Below, piece by piece: positions 1 to 8,133 of a stretch of DNA of 43,159 nucleotides. This DNA comes from Thauera sp. 28. Lineage in GTDB: Bacteria; Pseudomonadota; Gammaproteobacteria; Burkholderiales; Rhodocyclaceae. Every line of letters begins with the position of its first letter. Position 1 is the stretch's first letter. A model generated the notes under the pieces. That model saw only the letters and a program-made list of their open reading frames with translations. It was not told the DNA's origin and searched no databases. The DNA lies in contig NZ_AMXA01000033.1 of NCBI RefSeq assembly GCF_000310145.2, positions 1 to 43,159 on the forward strand, read 5' to 3'. The translations under genes and the position numbers were made by a program.

Positions 1-10
1 AGGCATGGCT

Positions 11-84
11 AGCGGCTGGCGCCGCTCACACAGGGGGGCGGGAGGCGTGTGCGCGGTGCTGTAGGAGCGGCGCAAGCCGCGAGC
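11..84. repeat. Pair of REP-like palindromes (family A)
   Basis: Two copies of a short palindrome lie in opposite orientation: a minus-strand copy at about 11-28 and a plus-strand copy at 61-84 that begins GTAGGAGCGGCG and ends AGCCGCGAGC. The same element recurs at 3126-3210, 6486-6731 and 27829-27852, always between genes. The arms flanking a short variable centre can form a hairpin. It resembles the extragenic palindromes common in high-GC proteobacteria. Confidence 0.75.
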
Positions 85-135
85 CTTTCATCGGCTAAAC
101 TGGCGGACGAACACGCAAACAGGAGCCCACCGCCC

Positions 136-777
136 ATGATCCAGGCCACCATCGTCCCCGTCACCCCCTTCCAGCAGAACTGCAGCATCCTGTGGTGCGA
201 GAAGACGAAAAAGGCCGCGGTCGTCGATCCGGGGGGCGACATCGACCGCATCCTGGCGGCTGTCGCCAAGCTCGGCGTGAGCGTCGAGAAGATCCTCATC
301 ACCCATGGTCATATCGACCATGCTGGCGGCACCGCGCAGCTGGCGCGCAAGCTTGGTGTGCCGGTCGAAGGCCCGCAGGCCGAGGACCGCTTCTGGATCG
401 AGGGCATGCCGCAGCAGAGCAAGATGTTCGGCTTCCCCGATGTCGAGACCTTCGAGCCCGAGCGCTGGCTCGAGGACGGCGACACGGTGACGGTCGGCGA
501 GGAGTCCTTCAAGGTCATCCATGCCCCGGGGCACACGCCGGGCCATGTCGTGTTCGTGCATGAGGGCGCGCGCCTGGCGATCGTCGGCGATGTCTTGTTC
601 GCAGGCTCGATCGGGCGCACCGACTTCCCGCGTGGCGACCACCAGACGCTGATTCGTTCGATCCGCGACAAGCTCTTCCCGCTCGGCGACGACATCACCT
701 TCATCCCCGGCCATGGCCCTACCTCGACCTTTGGCGAGGAGCGCGACAGCAACCCCTTCGTCGGCGCCTACGGCTGA
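136..777 (+). CDS. Glyoxalase-II-like metallo-beta-lactamase-fold hydrolase (YcbL type)
   Basis: This 213-residue protein is a complete metallo-beta-lactamase-fold hydrolase of the short, YcbL-like glyoxalase II type. The metal signature THGHIDHAGG lies near residue 55 and supplies the HxHxDH ligands. Further ligand motifs follow in order: GHTPGH, GDVLFAGSIGRTDFP, and PGHGP near the C-terminus. The family hydrolyses thioesters such as S-lactoylglutathione, but the substrate here cannot be told from sequence. The reading frame is open further upstream, but that extension runs back into a REP palindrome. The ATG at 136 gives the usual family N-terminus MIQATIVPVTPFQQN. It appears to be a single-gene unit and is cytoplasmic, with no signal peptide. 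Confidence 0.9.
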   Translation: MIQATIVPVTPFQQNCSILWCEKTKKAAVVDPGGDIDRILAAVAKLGVSVEKILITHGHIDHAGGTAQLARKLGVPVEGPQAEDRFWIEGMPQQSKMFGFPDVETFEPERWLEDGDTVTVGEESFKVIHAPGHTPGHVVFVHEGARLAIVGDVLFAGSIGRTDFPRGDHQTLIRSIRDKLFPLGDDITFIPGHGPTSTFGEERDSNPFVGAYG

Positions 778-837
778 GCGGCTGCCCGCTGCGGGCGGGC
801 TGATGCCGCCGGTGTTGCGGATCGCTCCCGCGCGCGA

Positions 838-866
838 TTGTTCTCGCCTGCATTCCGGCGCAATAT
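838..866 (+). promoter_or_regulatory. Possible sigma-70 promoter of the EF-hand gene
   Basis: TTGTTC at 838-843 and CAATAT at 861-866 are separated by exactly 17 bases, about 60 bases upstream of the EF-hand gene start. Both hexamers are imperfect matches to consensus, so this is only a candidate. Confidence 0.3.
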
Positions 867-926
867 CCCGCGTGAAGTCCAGTCCTGCGCGAGGGCTGGA
901 AACAAGAACATTTCAGGGAGCATTCG

Positions 927-3095
927 ATGAGCACTCAAGGCGACAACAAGAAGCCCTACCAGTGGCGTTTCTTCCGGTCCGGCGGCTTCGACCAGGTCCG
1001 CATCGAGACCGCGGACGACCTGCGCCACCTCGGCGAGCTCGATCAGAAGCTGTGGTCGGTGCTCGCGTGCCCGACCTCAGGGCTGGAGTTCGACACCCGC
1101 ACGCTGCAATTGCTCGATGCCGATGGCGACGGGCGCATCCGCGCGCCCGAGATCGTTGCCGCGGTGCGCTGGGTATGTGCGGTGCTCAAGGAACCCGAGG
1201 TTCTCTTTCGCGCTCCCGCTGCCCTGCCGCTGGCGGCGATCGATGGCGAGCACCCCGAGGGTGCTCGCCTGCTCGCCACCGCACGCAAGGTGCTCGCCTA
1301 TGTCGATAAATCCGATGCCGAGTCGATCTCGGTGGAGGACCTCGCCGACACCACCCGGCTGTTCGCGCCCGACCATTTCAATGGTGACGGCGTGGTGCCG
1401 GCCGGACTCACCACCGATGCCGGGGTCGTGAAAGCAATCGGCCACATCATCGACTGCTTCGGCGCAATCGATGACCGCAGCGGCACCCCTGGCGTTGACG
1501 CCGGCAAGGTCGAGACCTTCTTTGCCGCTGCGCAGGCGGTGTCCGACTGGCAGGCGCTGGCCGAGGCCGACCCGGCGCAGATCCTGCCGCTGGGCGCGGG
1601 GACGGCCGCTGCTGCTGCCGTGTTCGATGCGGTCGCCGACAAGGTGGGGGACTTCTTCACGCGCTGCCGCCTGGCCGCTTTCGACGCGCGTGCGGCGGAC
1701 GCGCTGAACCCCGCGGACAGCGTATACCAGGGCCTTGCCGAGCAGGTGCTGGCTGCAGGCAGCGACGGTGTGGCGGCCCTGCCGCTTGCCCGTGTCGAGC
1801 CTGGACGTGCGCTGCCGCTCGCCGCGGGCTTGAATCCGGCCTGGGAGGCGCGTATCGCGGCGCTGCGTGAGCAGGTGGTCGCGCCGATTCTGGGTGATCG
1901 CGATGCGCTGTCGCAGGCCGAATGGCAGGACCTCGCCGCCCGCTTCGCGGCCTGGCGCGATTGGCAGGCGGCGCAGCCGGCGAGTCCGGTGGTGGCGATC
2001 CCGGTTGACGAACTGCGTGCGCTGCTCGGCGGTAGCGTACAGGCCGATCTGCTCGCCCTGATCGAGCAGGACCTGAGGGCCGAGACCGCTGCTGCTCAGG
2101 TCGATGCGCTCGAGCGCCTTGTCCGCTACCAGCGCGACCTGGTCACGCTGCTGCGCAACTTCGTCACCCTCAGCGACTTCTATGGCGCGCAAGCCAAGGC
2201 CATTTTCCAGGCCGGCACGCTTTACCTCGACCAGCGCAGCTGCGACCTGTGCCTGCGCGTGGCCGACATGGGGCGGCACAGTGCGCTGGCGCCGCTTTCG
2301 GGCACCTACCTGGTGTATTGCAACTGCGCCCGCCAGGGCGAGGCGCCGATGACCATCGTGGCGGCGATGACCGGCGGCGATGCCGACGAGATGATGGTGC
2401 CTGGCCGCAACGGCGTGTTCTACGACCGCCAGGGGCGCGACTGGAACGCCAGTGTGGTCCAGGTGGTCGAGGCGCCGATCAGCGTGCGCCAGGCCTTCTG
2501 GTCGCCTTACAAGCGTGTTGCACGCATGATCGGCGAACAGATCCAGAAGTTCGCCGCCTCGCGCGACAAGGCGGTCGAGGAGCGCGCTGCAGCCGGCGTC
2601 GCCGATGCCGGCGCGAAGGTCGAGGCGCCAGCGGCCGCTCCGGCTGCACCGGCCCAGGCCTTCGACATCGCCAAGTTCGCCGGTATCTTCGCCGCCATCG
2701 GCCTCGCCCTCGGTGCGCTGGGGACCGCGCTGGCCGCCGTGGTGTCGGGCTTTCTGTCGCTGCCGGCGTGGCAGATGCCTCTGGTCGTGGTCGGCATCGT
2801 ATTGCTGATCTCCGGGCCGTCGATGCTGATGGCCTGGCTGAAGCTGCGCCAGCGCAACCTCGGACCGCTGCTCGACGCCAACGGTTGGGCGGTCAACACG
2901 CGTGCGCGCATCAACATCCCCTTCGGTGCCGCGCTGACCGGGGTCGCTGCGCTGCCGCCTGGGGCCGCGCGCTCGCTGTCCGACCCCTACGCCGAGAAAC
3001 AGCGCCCCTGGGGAACCTGGATGTTCCTGTTGCTGGTCATCGCGGTCGCCATCTTGCTGTGGCGCCAAGGTGTGTACGACCAGTTCCTGGGCTGA
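927..3095 (+). CDS. Large EF-hand membrane protein of unknown function
   Basis: This 722-residue protein has no assigned function. Near the N-terminus, residues 64-75 form a textbook EF-hand loop, DADGDGRIRAPE, with all calcium ligands including the final Glu. A second candidate, DHFNGDGVVPAG, lacks the last Glu and is probably degenerate. The middle of the protein is soluble and ends in a conserved-looking block with a CDLC pair (about residue 440) followed by YCNC, then GRNGVFYDRQGRDW and ISVRQAFWSPYK. An Ala/Pro-rich linker leads to two hydrophobic segments and a third near the C-terminus (WMFLLLVIAVAILLW). A cytoplasmic or periplasmic calcium-responsive domain tethered to the inner membrane is a reasonable reading, but its role is unknown. 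It stands alone between REP elements, preceded by a possible promoter. Confidence 0.85.
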   Translation: MSTQGDNKKPYQWRFFRSGGFDQVRIETADDLRHLGELDQKLWSVLACPTSGLEFDTRTLQLLDADGDGRIRAPEIVAAVRWVCAVLKEPEVLFRAPAALPLAAIDGEHPEGARLLATARKVLAYVDKSDAESISVEDLADTTRLFAPDHFNGDGVVPAGLTTDAGVVKAIGHIIDCFGAIDDRSGTPGVDAGKVETFFAAAQAVSDWQALAEADPAQILPLGAGTAAAAAVFDAVADKVGDFFTRCRLAAFDARAADALNPADSVYQGLAEQVLAAGSDGVAALPLARVEPGRALPLAAGLNPAWEARIAALREQVVAPILGDRDALSQAEWQDLAARFAAWRDWQAAQPASPVVAIPVDELRALLGGSVQADLLALIEQDLRAETAAAQVDALERLVRYQRDLVTLLRNFVTLSDFYGAQAKAIFQAGTLYLDQRSCDLCLRVADMGRHSALAPLSGTYLVYCNCARQGEAPMTIVAAMTGGDADEMMVPGRNGVFYDRQGRDWNASVVQVVEAPISVRQAFWSPYKRVARMIGEQIQKFAASRDKAVEERAAAGVADAGAKVEAPAAAPAAPAQAFDIAKFAGIFAAIGLALGALGTALAAVVSGFLSLPAWQMPLVVVGIVLLISGPSMLMAWLKLRQRNLGPLLDANGWAVNTRARINIPFGAALTGVAALPPGAARSLSDPYAEKQRPWGTWMFLLLVIAVAILLWRQGVYDQFLG

Positions 3096-3125
3096 GCCAG
3101 CTGGCCGAGCCCTAGGCTCACCCCG

Positions 3126-3210
3126 CAGGAGCGGCGCCAGCCGCAAGGGTTTGAAGGCGACGGGGCGTGTCGCAAGCCCCGAAAAGCTCGCGGCTGGCGC
3201 CGCTCCTACA
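3126..3210. repeat. Inverted pair of REP palindromes
   Basis: A plus-strand family A element at about 3126-3147 faces a minus-strand copy at 3186-3210. The pair therefore forms a larger inverted repeat with about 40 bases between the units (a BIME-like arrangement). It sits just after the EF-hand gene and before the permease genes, where it could also act as a transcript-end structure. Confidence 0.7.
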
Positions 3211-3317
3211 GCAAAGCCACCCGCCGCGAGCCTTTCGGGGTCCGACCGCCTGCCCCTGCGGTGCTTGTGTGCGACGGGGCGTCGCGAGTCGTTGATCGGC
3301 TATGCTTCGCCCCCATC

Positions 3318-4193
3318 ATGCTCGCCTTCATCCAGGTCCTCACCAGCGGCATCGCGATCGGCTGTGTATACGGCCTGGTCGCGTTGTCCTTCGTCCTGAT
3401 CTACAAGGCCACCGAAACGGTGAGCTTCATGCAGGGCGATCTGCTCATGGTCGGGGCCTTTGCCGCACTTGGCCTGCATCTGGGGGCCGGATGGCCGCTG
3501 TGGCTGGCCGCGGCGCTGGCGGTGGCGTTCGTCGGTGTGCTCGGTGCCGGGCTCGAGCGTACCGTGTTGCGTCGTGCGATTGGTCAGCCGCACCTGGTGG
3601 CGGTGCTGCTGACTTTTGGCCTGGGTATGATGATGCGCGGCAGCGTGGCCTCGCTGCCGGCGGCGGCGCAGGAGGTACACCGCCTGCCTTTCGCCGCCGA
3701 TACCTACGCCATCGGCCCCCTGGTGCTGGCTGCAAGCCATGTGTGGGTGGTGGTGGCCACCGTGGTGCTTGCGGCGGCGCTCGCGGCCTTCTTCCGCTAT
3801 ACCCGTGCCGGCCTTGCGCTGCGCGCCTGCTCCGAGGATGCGCGTGTCGCCGCTCTCATGGGGGTGCCGGTCGCACGCATGCACACGCTGGCGTGGTCGC
3901 TGGGTGCCGCGCTGGCAGCGGTGGCCGGGCTGCTGCTTGCGCCGGTCACCTTCATCCACCTCAATATGGGCCTGATCGCCTTGAAGGCGTTCCCCGCGGC
4001 GGTGCTGGGCGGGCTCACCAGCCTGCCCGGGGCCTTGCTCGCGGGCATCTTCCTTGGCGTCGCCGAGGCCGTGGCCGGCCTTCTGCTGCCCGAAGGGGCG
4101 AAGGATGTTGTCCCCTACGCGTTGCTGATGAGCGCGCTGCTGCTGTTTCCCAACGGCCTGGGGGCAGGGCTGCGCCGCGGGGGCGGCCGGTGA
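3318..4193 (+). CDS. Branched-chain amino acid-type ABC transporter permease, LivH family
   Basis: This 291-residue inner-membrane protein consists almost entirely of hydrophobic segments and has the LivH pattern. It starts MLAFIQVLTSGIAIGCVYGL, has the EAA-like block around TRAGLALRACSEDARVAALMGV, and ends with VLGGLTSLPGALLAGIFLGV. LivH-type permeases form one half of the membrane channel of importers for branched-chain amino acids, amides, urea or aromatic acids. The ATG at 3318 is chosen over an in-frame ATG at 3261 because the upstream residues are not LivH-like. Its stop overlaps the GTG start of the LivM gene (GTGA), so the two are translationally coupled. The substrate is not determined. 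Confidence 0.9.
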   Translation: MLAFIQVLTSGIAIGCVYGLVALSFVLIYKATETVSFMQGDLLMVGAFAALGLHLGAGWPLWLAAALAVAFVGVLGAGLERTVLRRAIGQPHLVAVLLTFGLGMMMRGSVASLPAAAQEVHRLPFAADTYAIGPLVLAASHVWVVVATVVLAAALAAFFRYTRAGLALRACSEDARVAALMGVPVARMHTLAWSLGAALAAVAGLLLAPVTFIHLNMGLIALKAFPAAVLGGLTSLPGALLAGIFLGVAEAVAGLLLPEGAKDVVPYALLMSALLLFPNGLGAGLRRGGGR

Positions 4194-5137
4194 GCGGCCT
4201 GCGCACGGCCTGGCGCCATCTGTGGCCGTGGGCGCTGATCCTCGCCCTGGCAGTGCCTGCCATGGGGGCGGACTACGCCCTGGGCAAGGCGACCCTCGTC
4301 ATCACCTATGCGATCGCCGGGCTGGGCGTGGTCATCGTCGTTGGTCAGGCGGGGCAGATCGCACTCGGGCAGGCGGCCTTGGTTGCGCTTGGCGCCTATG
4401 TTCAGGCAGTGCTGGTCGGGCATGGCCTGGCGCCGCTGCTGGCGATGCCTCTTGCCATTGCCGCCGGTGCGCTCGGTGGTGCGCTCGCCAGCTTGCCCGC
4501 GCGCCGGCTCGGCGGACTGTACTTCGGCATGAGCACGCTGGCCTTCGCCCTCATCGTGGAGGAGGTGCTGGCGCGCTGGGACTCGGTGACACAGGGTGCG
4601 GCCGGCATGGCGGTTGCGGGCTTCTCGGTGTTCGGCTGGCGCGCAGACGCCACCCTGGCGCAGGCGCTGGTGAGCCTGGGGGCGCTGGCCGCAGCGCTGC
4701 TGCTGTGCGCGCGCCTGGTGGATTCGCGCCATGGCCGTGCCTGGCGCGCGGTACGCGACGACGAGGTGGCCGCTGCAGCCTGCGGCGTGTCGCCGGCCGC
4801 GGCCAAGATGCAGGCCTTCGTCGTTGGCGGGGCACTGTCGGGCCTGGCGGGCGCCCTCTATGCGCACTGGATCGGTTTCATCAGCCCGGAGCAGTTCGGC
4901 CTGGTGTTCTCCTTCGAACTCCTGATGCTGGCCTTCATCGGCGGCGCCCGCCGTCTTGGCGGGGCACTCTGGGGGGCCTTGGTCATCGTCGCCATCCCGC
5001 AGCTGATCGCCGTGCTGCGCGACCACCTGCCCGGCGACTGGGCGCGGGCCGCCGGCCTGGAGCTGGTGCTGTTCGGGGCGGTGATCGTGGCCGTGGTCCT
5101 GCTGCGTCCGTCCGGCATTGCGGGCGCCAGGCCGTAA
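4190..5137 (+). CDS. Branched-chain amino acid-type ABC transporter permease, LivM family
   Basis: This 315-residue polytopic membrane protein is the LivM-type partner of the preceding permease. Typical features are the GQISLGQ-like stretch GQAGQIALGQAALVALGAY, the block GRAWRAVRDDEVAAAACGV, and the C-terminal FELLMLAFIGGARRLGG. It starts at a GTG whose last two bases are the first two bases of the livH stop codon. No ATPase gene (LivG or LivF type) follows; the next gene is the periplasmic binding protein. The ATPases must be encoded elsewhere, or shared with another transporter, for this system to work. Confidence 0.9.
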   Translation: MSGLRTAWRHLWPWALILALAVPAMGADYALGKATLVITYAIAGLGVVIVVGQAGQIALGQAALVALGAYVQAVLVGHGLAPLLAMPLAIAAGALGGALASLPARRLGGLYFGMSTLAFALIVEEVLARWDSVTQGAAGMAVAGFSVFGWRADATLAQALVSLGALAAALLLCARLVDSRHGRAWRAVRDDEVAAAACGVSPAAAKMQAFVVGGALSGLAGALYAHWIGFISPEQFGLVFSFELLMLAFIGGARRLGGALWGALVIVAIPQLIAVLRDHLPGDWARAAGLELVLFGAVIVAVVLLRPSGIAGARP

Positions 5138-5268
5138 ACTCGAGTAGATGCCGCAATTGACGCCCGTTCTGCATCGCCAGAGAATCGGCGCAGTCGAACA
5201 TGGCTTGTTCGCCGCCCGGCAGTGTTGGCGTGGCGGCACGGCCTGGCCACCCACCGGAGACCCGCATC

Positions 5269-6432
5269 TTGAAGACCCTGCGTTCCTTCGCGCTCGCCGC
5301 ACTGTCCTGCCTTGCCCTCAGCGCGCCGGTATCGGCAGCGCCCGGTGTGAATGCCAAGGAGATCGTCGTCGGCACTGTTTCGGACCTCTCTGGTCCGATC
5401 GCGATGCTCGGCGTGCCCGTGCGCGACGGCATGCTGATGCGCTTCGACGAGGTCAATGCCGGCGGTGGCGTCCATGGCCGCCGGATCCGCCTGGTCGTGG
5501 AGGATGCGGGCTACGATCCCAAACGCGCCGTGCTTGCCGCGCGCAAGCTGGTGCAGCGCGACCAGGCCTTTGCCTTCATCGCCAACATGGGCACGCCGGT
5601 AGTGATGGCGACCATGCCGATCATCGTCGATGCCGGCCGCCTGCACCTGTTCCCGTTCTCGCCCCACCGCGCGACCTACGAGCCGCTGCACCCGCTCAAG
5701 TTCCAGAACTTCGCGCCCTACTTCGACTACATGGAGGCGGCCACCCGCCACATGGTCGAGCAGCGCGGCTATGCGCGCACCTGCCTTCTCTATCAGGACG
5801 ACGACTACGGCCTGGAAGTGATGAAGGGGGTCGAGGCCGCGCTCGCCCGGCTCGACCGCGAACTGGTCGAGCGCACCAGCTACAAGCGCGGCGCCACCGA
5901 TCTGTCGAGCCAGATTGCACGCTTGCGTGCCGCACGCTGTGATCTCGTCGTTCTCGCCACCGTGGTGCGCGAGACGGTGGCGGCAATGGCCGAAGCGCGC
6001 AAGATCGGTTGGGAGGTGGACATGCTGGTGACGGCCTCGGGCTACTCGGCGCAGACTCACGAACTGGGCGGTGCGGCGGTCGAGGGCCTGTATGGCGTGT
6101 CGGTGCTGCCCCATCCCTATGTCGAAGGCGCCAACAGCCAGCTCGCCGCCTGGGTCGAGCGCTACCGCGCGCGCTTCAAGGCCGAACCCAATGTTTGGAG
6201 CGTGATGGGCTACACCCTGGCCGACCTCTTCGTGCGCACCGCCGAGGCCACCGGCCCCGAGCTGACGCAGGAGGCCTTTGCGCGCACCCTCGAGCGCATG
6301 CAGTTTTCCCGCGACTATTTCGGCAGCCCGAGTTACCGCTTCACGCCCGAGGACCATCTCGGCAATCGTCACGGCCGCCTGGCGCAGATCCGCGACGGGC
6401 GCTGGGTGCTGATCAGCGATTACCTGGAGTAA
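5269..6432 (+). CDS. Periplasmic substrate-binding protein of a Liv-type ABC transporter
   Basis: This 387-residue protein belongs to the type I periplasmic binding fold, Leu/Ile/Val-binding (ANF receptor-like) group. After a signal peptide ending near VSAA it reads VNAKEIVVGTVSDLSGPIA, the standard first strand of the family. It continues with GRRIRLVVEDAGYDPKRAV and, toward the C-terminus, SVMGYTLADLFVRTAEATG. I place the start at a TTG (5269) preceded by GGAGA about eight bases upstream, because it gives a clean signal peptide (KTLRSFALAALSCLALSAP). The in-frame ATG at 5200 would add a non-hydrophobic leader. It lies 131 bases after livM and probably delivers substrate to the LivH/LivM pair. 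The ligand is unknown. Confidence 0.87.
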   Translation: MKTLRSFALAALSCLALSAPVSAAPGVNAKEIVVGTVSDLSGPIAMLGVPVRDGMLMRFDEVNAGGGVHGRRIRLVVEDAGYDPKRAVLAARKLVQRDQAFAFIANMGTPVVMATMPIIVDAGRLHLFPFSPHRATYEPLHPLKFQNFAPYFDYMEAATRHMVEQRGYARTCLLYQDDDYGLEVMKGVEAALARLDRELVERTSYKRGATDLSSQIARLRAARCDLVVLATVVRETVAAMAEARKIGWEVDMLVTASGYSAQTHELGGAAVEGLYGVSVLPHPYVEGANSQLAAWVERYRARFKAEPNVWSVMGYTLADLFVRTAEATGPELTQEAFARTLERMQFSRDYFGSPSYRFTPEDHLGNRHGRLAQIRDGRWVLISDYLE

Positions 6433-6450
6433 GTGGTGCCCGCGGTGAGG

Positions 6451-6733
6451 GTTGAAGGCGACATGGCCTGGTCGATATCCAGGAAGCTCGCGGCTTGCGC
6501 CGCTCCTACGGTAGCCTGTCGGGGCCGATCGCCCCGGTAGGAGCGGCGTTAGCCGCGAGGGGTTGAAGGCGACATGGCCTGGTCGATATCCAGGAAGCTC
6601 GCGGCTTGCGCCGCTCCTACGGCAGCCTGTCGGGGCCGATTATCCCGGTAGGAGCGGCGTCAGCCGCGAGGGGTTGAAGGTGACGTGGCCTGGTCGATAT
6701 CCAGGAAGCTCGCGGCTTGCGCCGCTCCTACGG
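6451..6733. repeat. Tandem array of 111-bp units carrying paired REP palindromes
   Basis: A unit beginning GTTGAAGG recurs at 6451, 6562 and 6673, an exact 111-base period, for about 2.6 copies with few differences. Each full unit contains one minus-strand REP (6486-6509, 6597-6620, 6708-6731) and one plus-strand REP (6538-6560, 6648-6670), separated by a conserved spacer containing GGCCTGGTCGATATCCAGG. It fills the 373-base gap between the binding-protein gene and ubiX. The final copy is cut within its second half. Confidence 0.9.
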
Positions 6734-6805
6734 AAGTTCGCACGCGCCACGCTGACGTGCGAATGGGGTACGCTTGGGGGCGTCCGCTCACTCCCGCCAG
6801 TATCG

Positions 6806-7453
6806 ATGAATACGCCCCGCACGATCACCGTCGCCTTTACCGGCGCTTCCGGCATGCCCTATGGCCTGCGCCTGGTCGAGTGCCTGCTGCAGGCCGGCTG
6901 CCGTGTGTGGTTGCTGTATTCGCAGGTGGCGCAGATCGTCGCCCGCCAGGAGATGGGTTGGAGCCTGCCGGCGCGCGCGGCCGAGGTCGAGGCCGAATTG
7001 TGCGCCCGGTTTGGTGCCGAGTCCGGCGCCTTGCGGGTGTTCGGCCGCGAAGAATGGTTCGCGCCGCCAGCGTCCGGGTCCAATCCGCCCGATGCCATGG
7101 TCGTGTGCCCGTGCACGATGGCCACGCTGGCCGCGGTCGCGGGGGGGCTCAGCCAGAACCTGATCGAGCGTGCTGCCGACGTCGTCATCAAGGAAGGCCG
7201 CAAGCTGGTGCTGGTGCCGCGTGAAACGCCGTACTCGGCGATTCATCTCGAAAACATGCTCAAGCTCGCCCGCATCGGCGTCTGCATCCTGCCCCCCAAC
7301 CCCGGCTTCTACCATCATCCGCAGACTGTTCAGGACCTGGTTGATTTCGTCGTTGCGCGCATCCTCGATCAGCTCGGCGTGCCGCATGCATTGATGGCGC
7401 GCTGGGGAGAGGATCGCCTGCAGCACCATGATGGCGGGGCTGACCAGGGCTGA
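6806..7453 (+). CDS. ubiX: Flavin prenyltransferase UbiX
   Basis: This 215-residue flavoprotein of the HFCD fold matches UbiX throughout. Signatures are AFTGASGMPYGLRLVE at the N-terminus, the CPCTMATLAAVAGGLSQNL stretch near the middle, and LVPRETPYSAIHLENML followed by PPNPGFYHHPQTV. UbiX attaches a dimethylallyl group to FMN to make the prenylated flavin needed by UbiD-type decarboxylases, in ubiquinone synthesis and in degradation of aromatic acids. The ATG at 6806 gives the normal length; an open frame upstream only reads through the REP array. No ubiD-like gene is adjacent. The LON-domain gene follows 47 bases downstream on the same strand. Confidence 0.95.
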   Translation: MNTPRTITVAFTGASGMPYGLRLVECLLQAGCRVWLLYSQVAQIVARQEMGWSLPARAAEVEAELCARFGAESGALRVFGREEWFAPPASGSNPPDAMVVCPCTMATLAAVAGGLSQNLIERAADVVIKEGRKLVLVPRETPYSAIHLENMLKLARIGVCILPPNPGFYHHPQTVQDLVDFVVARILDQLGVPHALMARWGEDRLQHHDGGADQG

Positions 7454-7500
7454 ATCACGACCCGGGTTGCCATCAAGGCCGGCCCGTAAGGAGGCGCAAC

Positions 7501-8100
7501 ATGAACGAGCCCGTCCGGCTGCCGTTGTTCCCGCTCAAGACCGTACTCTTGCCCGGCGGCGTGCTGCCCTTGCGCGTGTTCGAGCCGCGTTACATGGACA
7601 TGGTCACGCGCTGCATGCGTGAAAGCACCAGCTTTGGCGTCTGCCTCATCGCAGTCGGTGAGGAGGTGGGCGAGGCGGCGGTGCCGCATCCGGTGGGAAC
7701 GGAGGCGCGCATCGAGCAGTGGGATATGGCGCAGGCCGGGGTGCTCAACCTGCTTGCGCGCGGTGGTGCGCGCTTTCGCATCGAGGATCACGAGGTGGAG
7801 CGCGACGGCCTGCTTGTGGCCAGTGTGCGCTGGCTCGAGGAGCCTCCCGCGCAGCCGGTGCCCGATGCCCAGGCCGACATGCTGCCCTTGCTGCGTACGG
7901 TCGTCGCCGAACTGGGCGAGCGCCTGCCGCCGCCTCACCATTTCGAAGATGCAGGCTGGGTGGGCGCGCGCTACACCGAGTTGCTGCCCATCCCGCTGCT
8001 GGCCAAGCAGAAGCTGCTCGAACTCGACGACCCGCTCAGTCGCCTGGAAATCCTGCAGCAGTTCCTGCGTGAGCACGGATTGCTGCCAAACCTTGCCTGA
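7501..8100 (+). CDS. LON substrate-binding domain protein without protease
   Basis: This 199-residue protein is a stand-alone LON N-terminal (substrate-binding) domain. It begins LPLFPLKTVLLPGGVLPLRVFEPRY, continues FGVCLIAVGEEVGEAA, and ends in the helical part LAKQKLLELDDPLSRLEILQ. Neither the AAA+ ATPase nor the Ser-Lys protease domain of Lon is present, so it is not a protease. Such proteins are widespread in beta- and gammaproteobacteria and their job is unsettled; a recognition or adaptor role is inferred from the domain. A good ribosome-binding site (AAGGAGG) lies just before the ATG. It converges with mutY. Confidence 0.9.
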   Translation: MNEPVRLPLFPLKTVLLPGGVLPLRVFEPRYMDMVTRCMRESTSFGVCLIAVGEEVGEAAVPHPVGTEARIEQWDMAQAGVLNLLARGGARFRIEDHEVERDGLLVASVRWLEEPPAQPVPDAQADMLPLLRTVVAELGERLPPPHHFEDAGWVGARYTELLPIPLLAKQKLLELDDPLSRLEILQQFLREHGLLPNLA

Positions 8101-8133
8101 ACGGGAGCGGGTGCCGCTGATGCGGCGCTGCGA

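Noticed and set aside
1077-3146. A 689-codon open frame on the minus strand
   Set aside because: Shadow of the EF-hand gene; composition is Arg/Gln/His-rich with no recognisable domain.
5200-5268. Upstream ATG start for the binding protein
   Set aside because: It would add a non-hydrophobic stretch before the signal peptide; the TTG at 5269 has a ribosome-binding site and a clean signal.
6451-6733. CRISPR array
   Set aside because: The repeats are 111 bases long, tandem without variable spacers, and contain REP palindromes; no cas genes are near.
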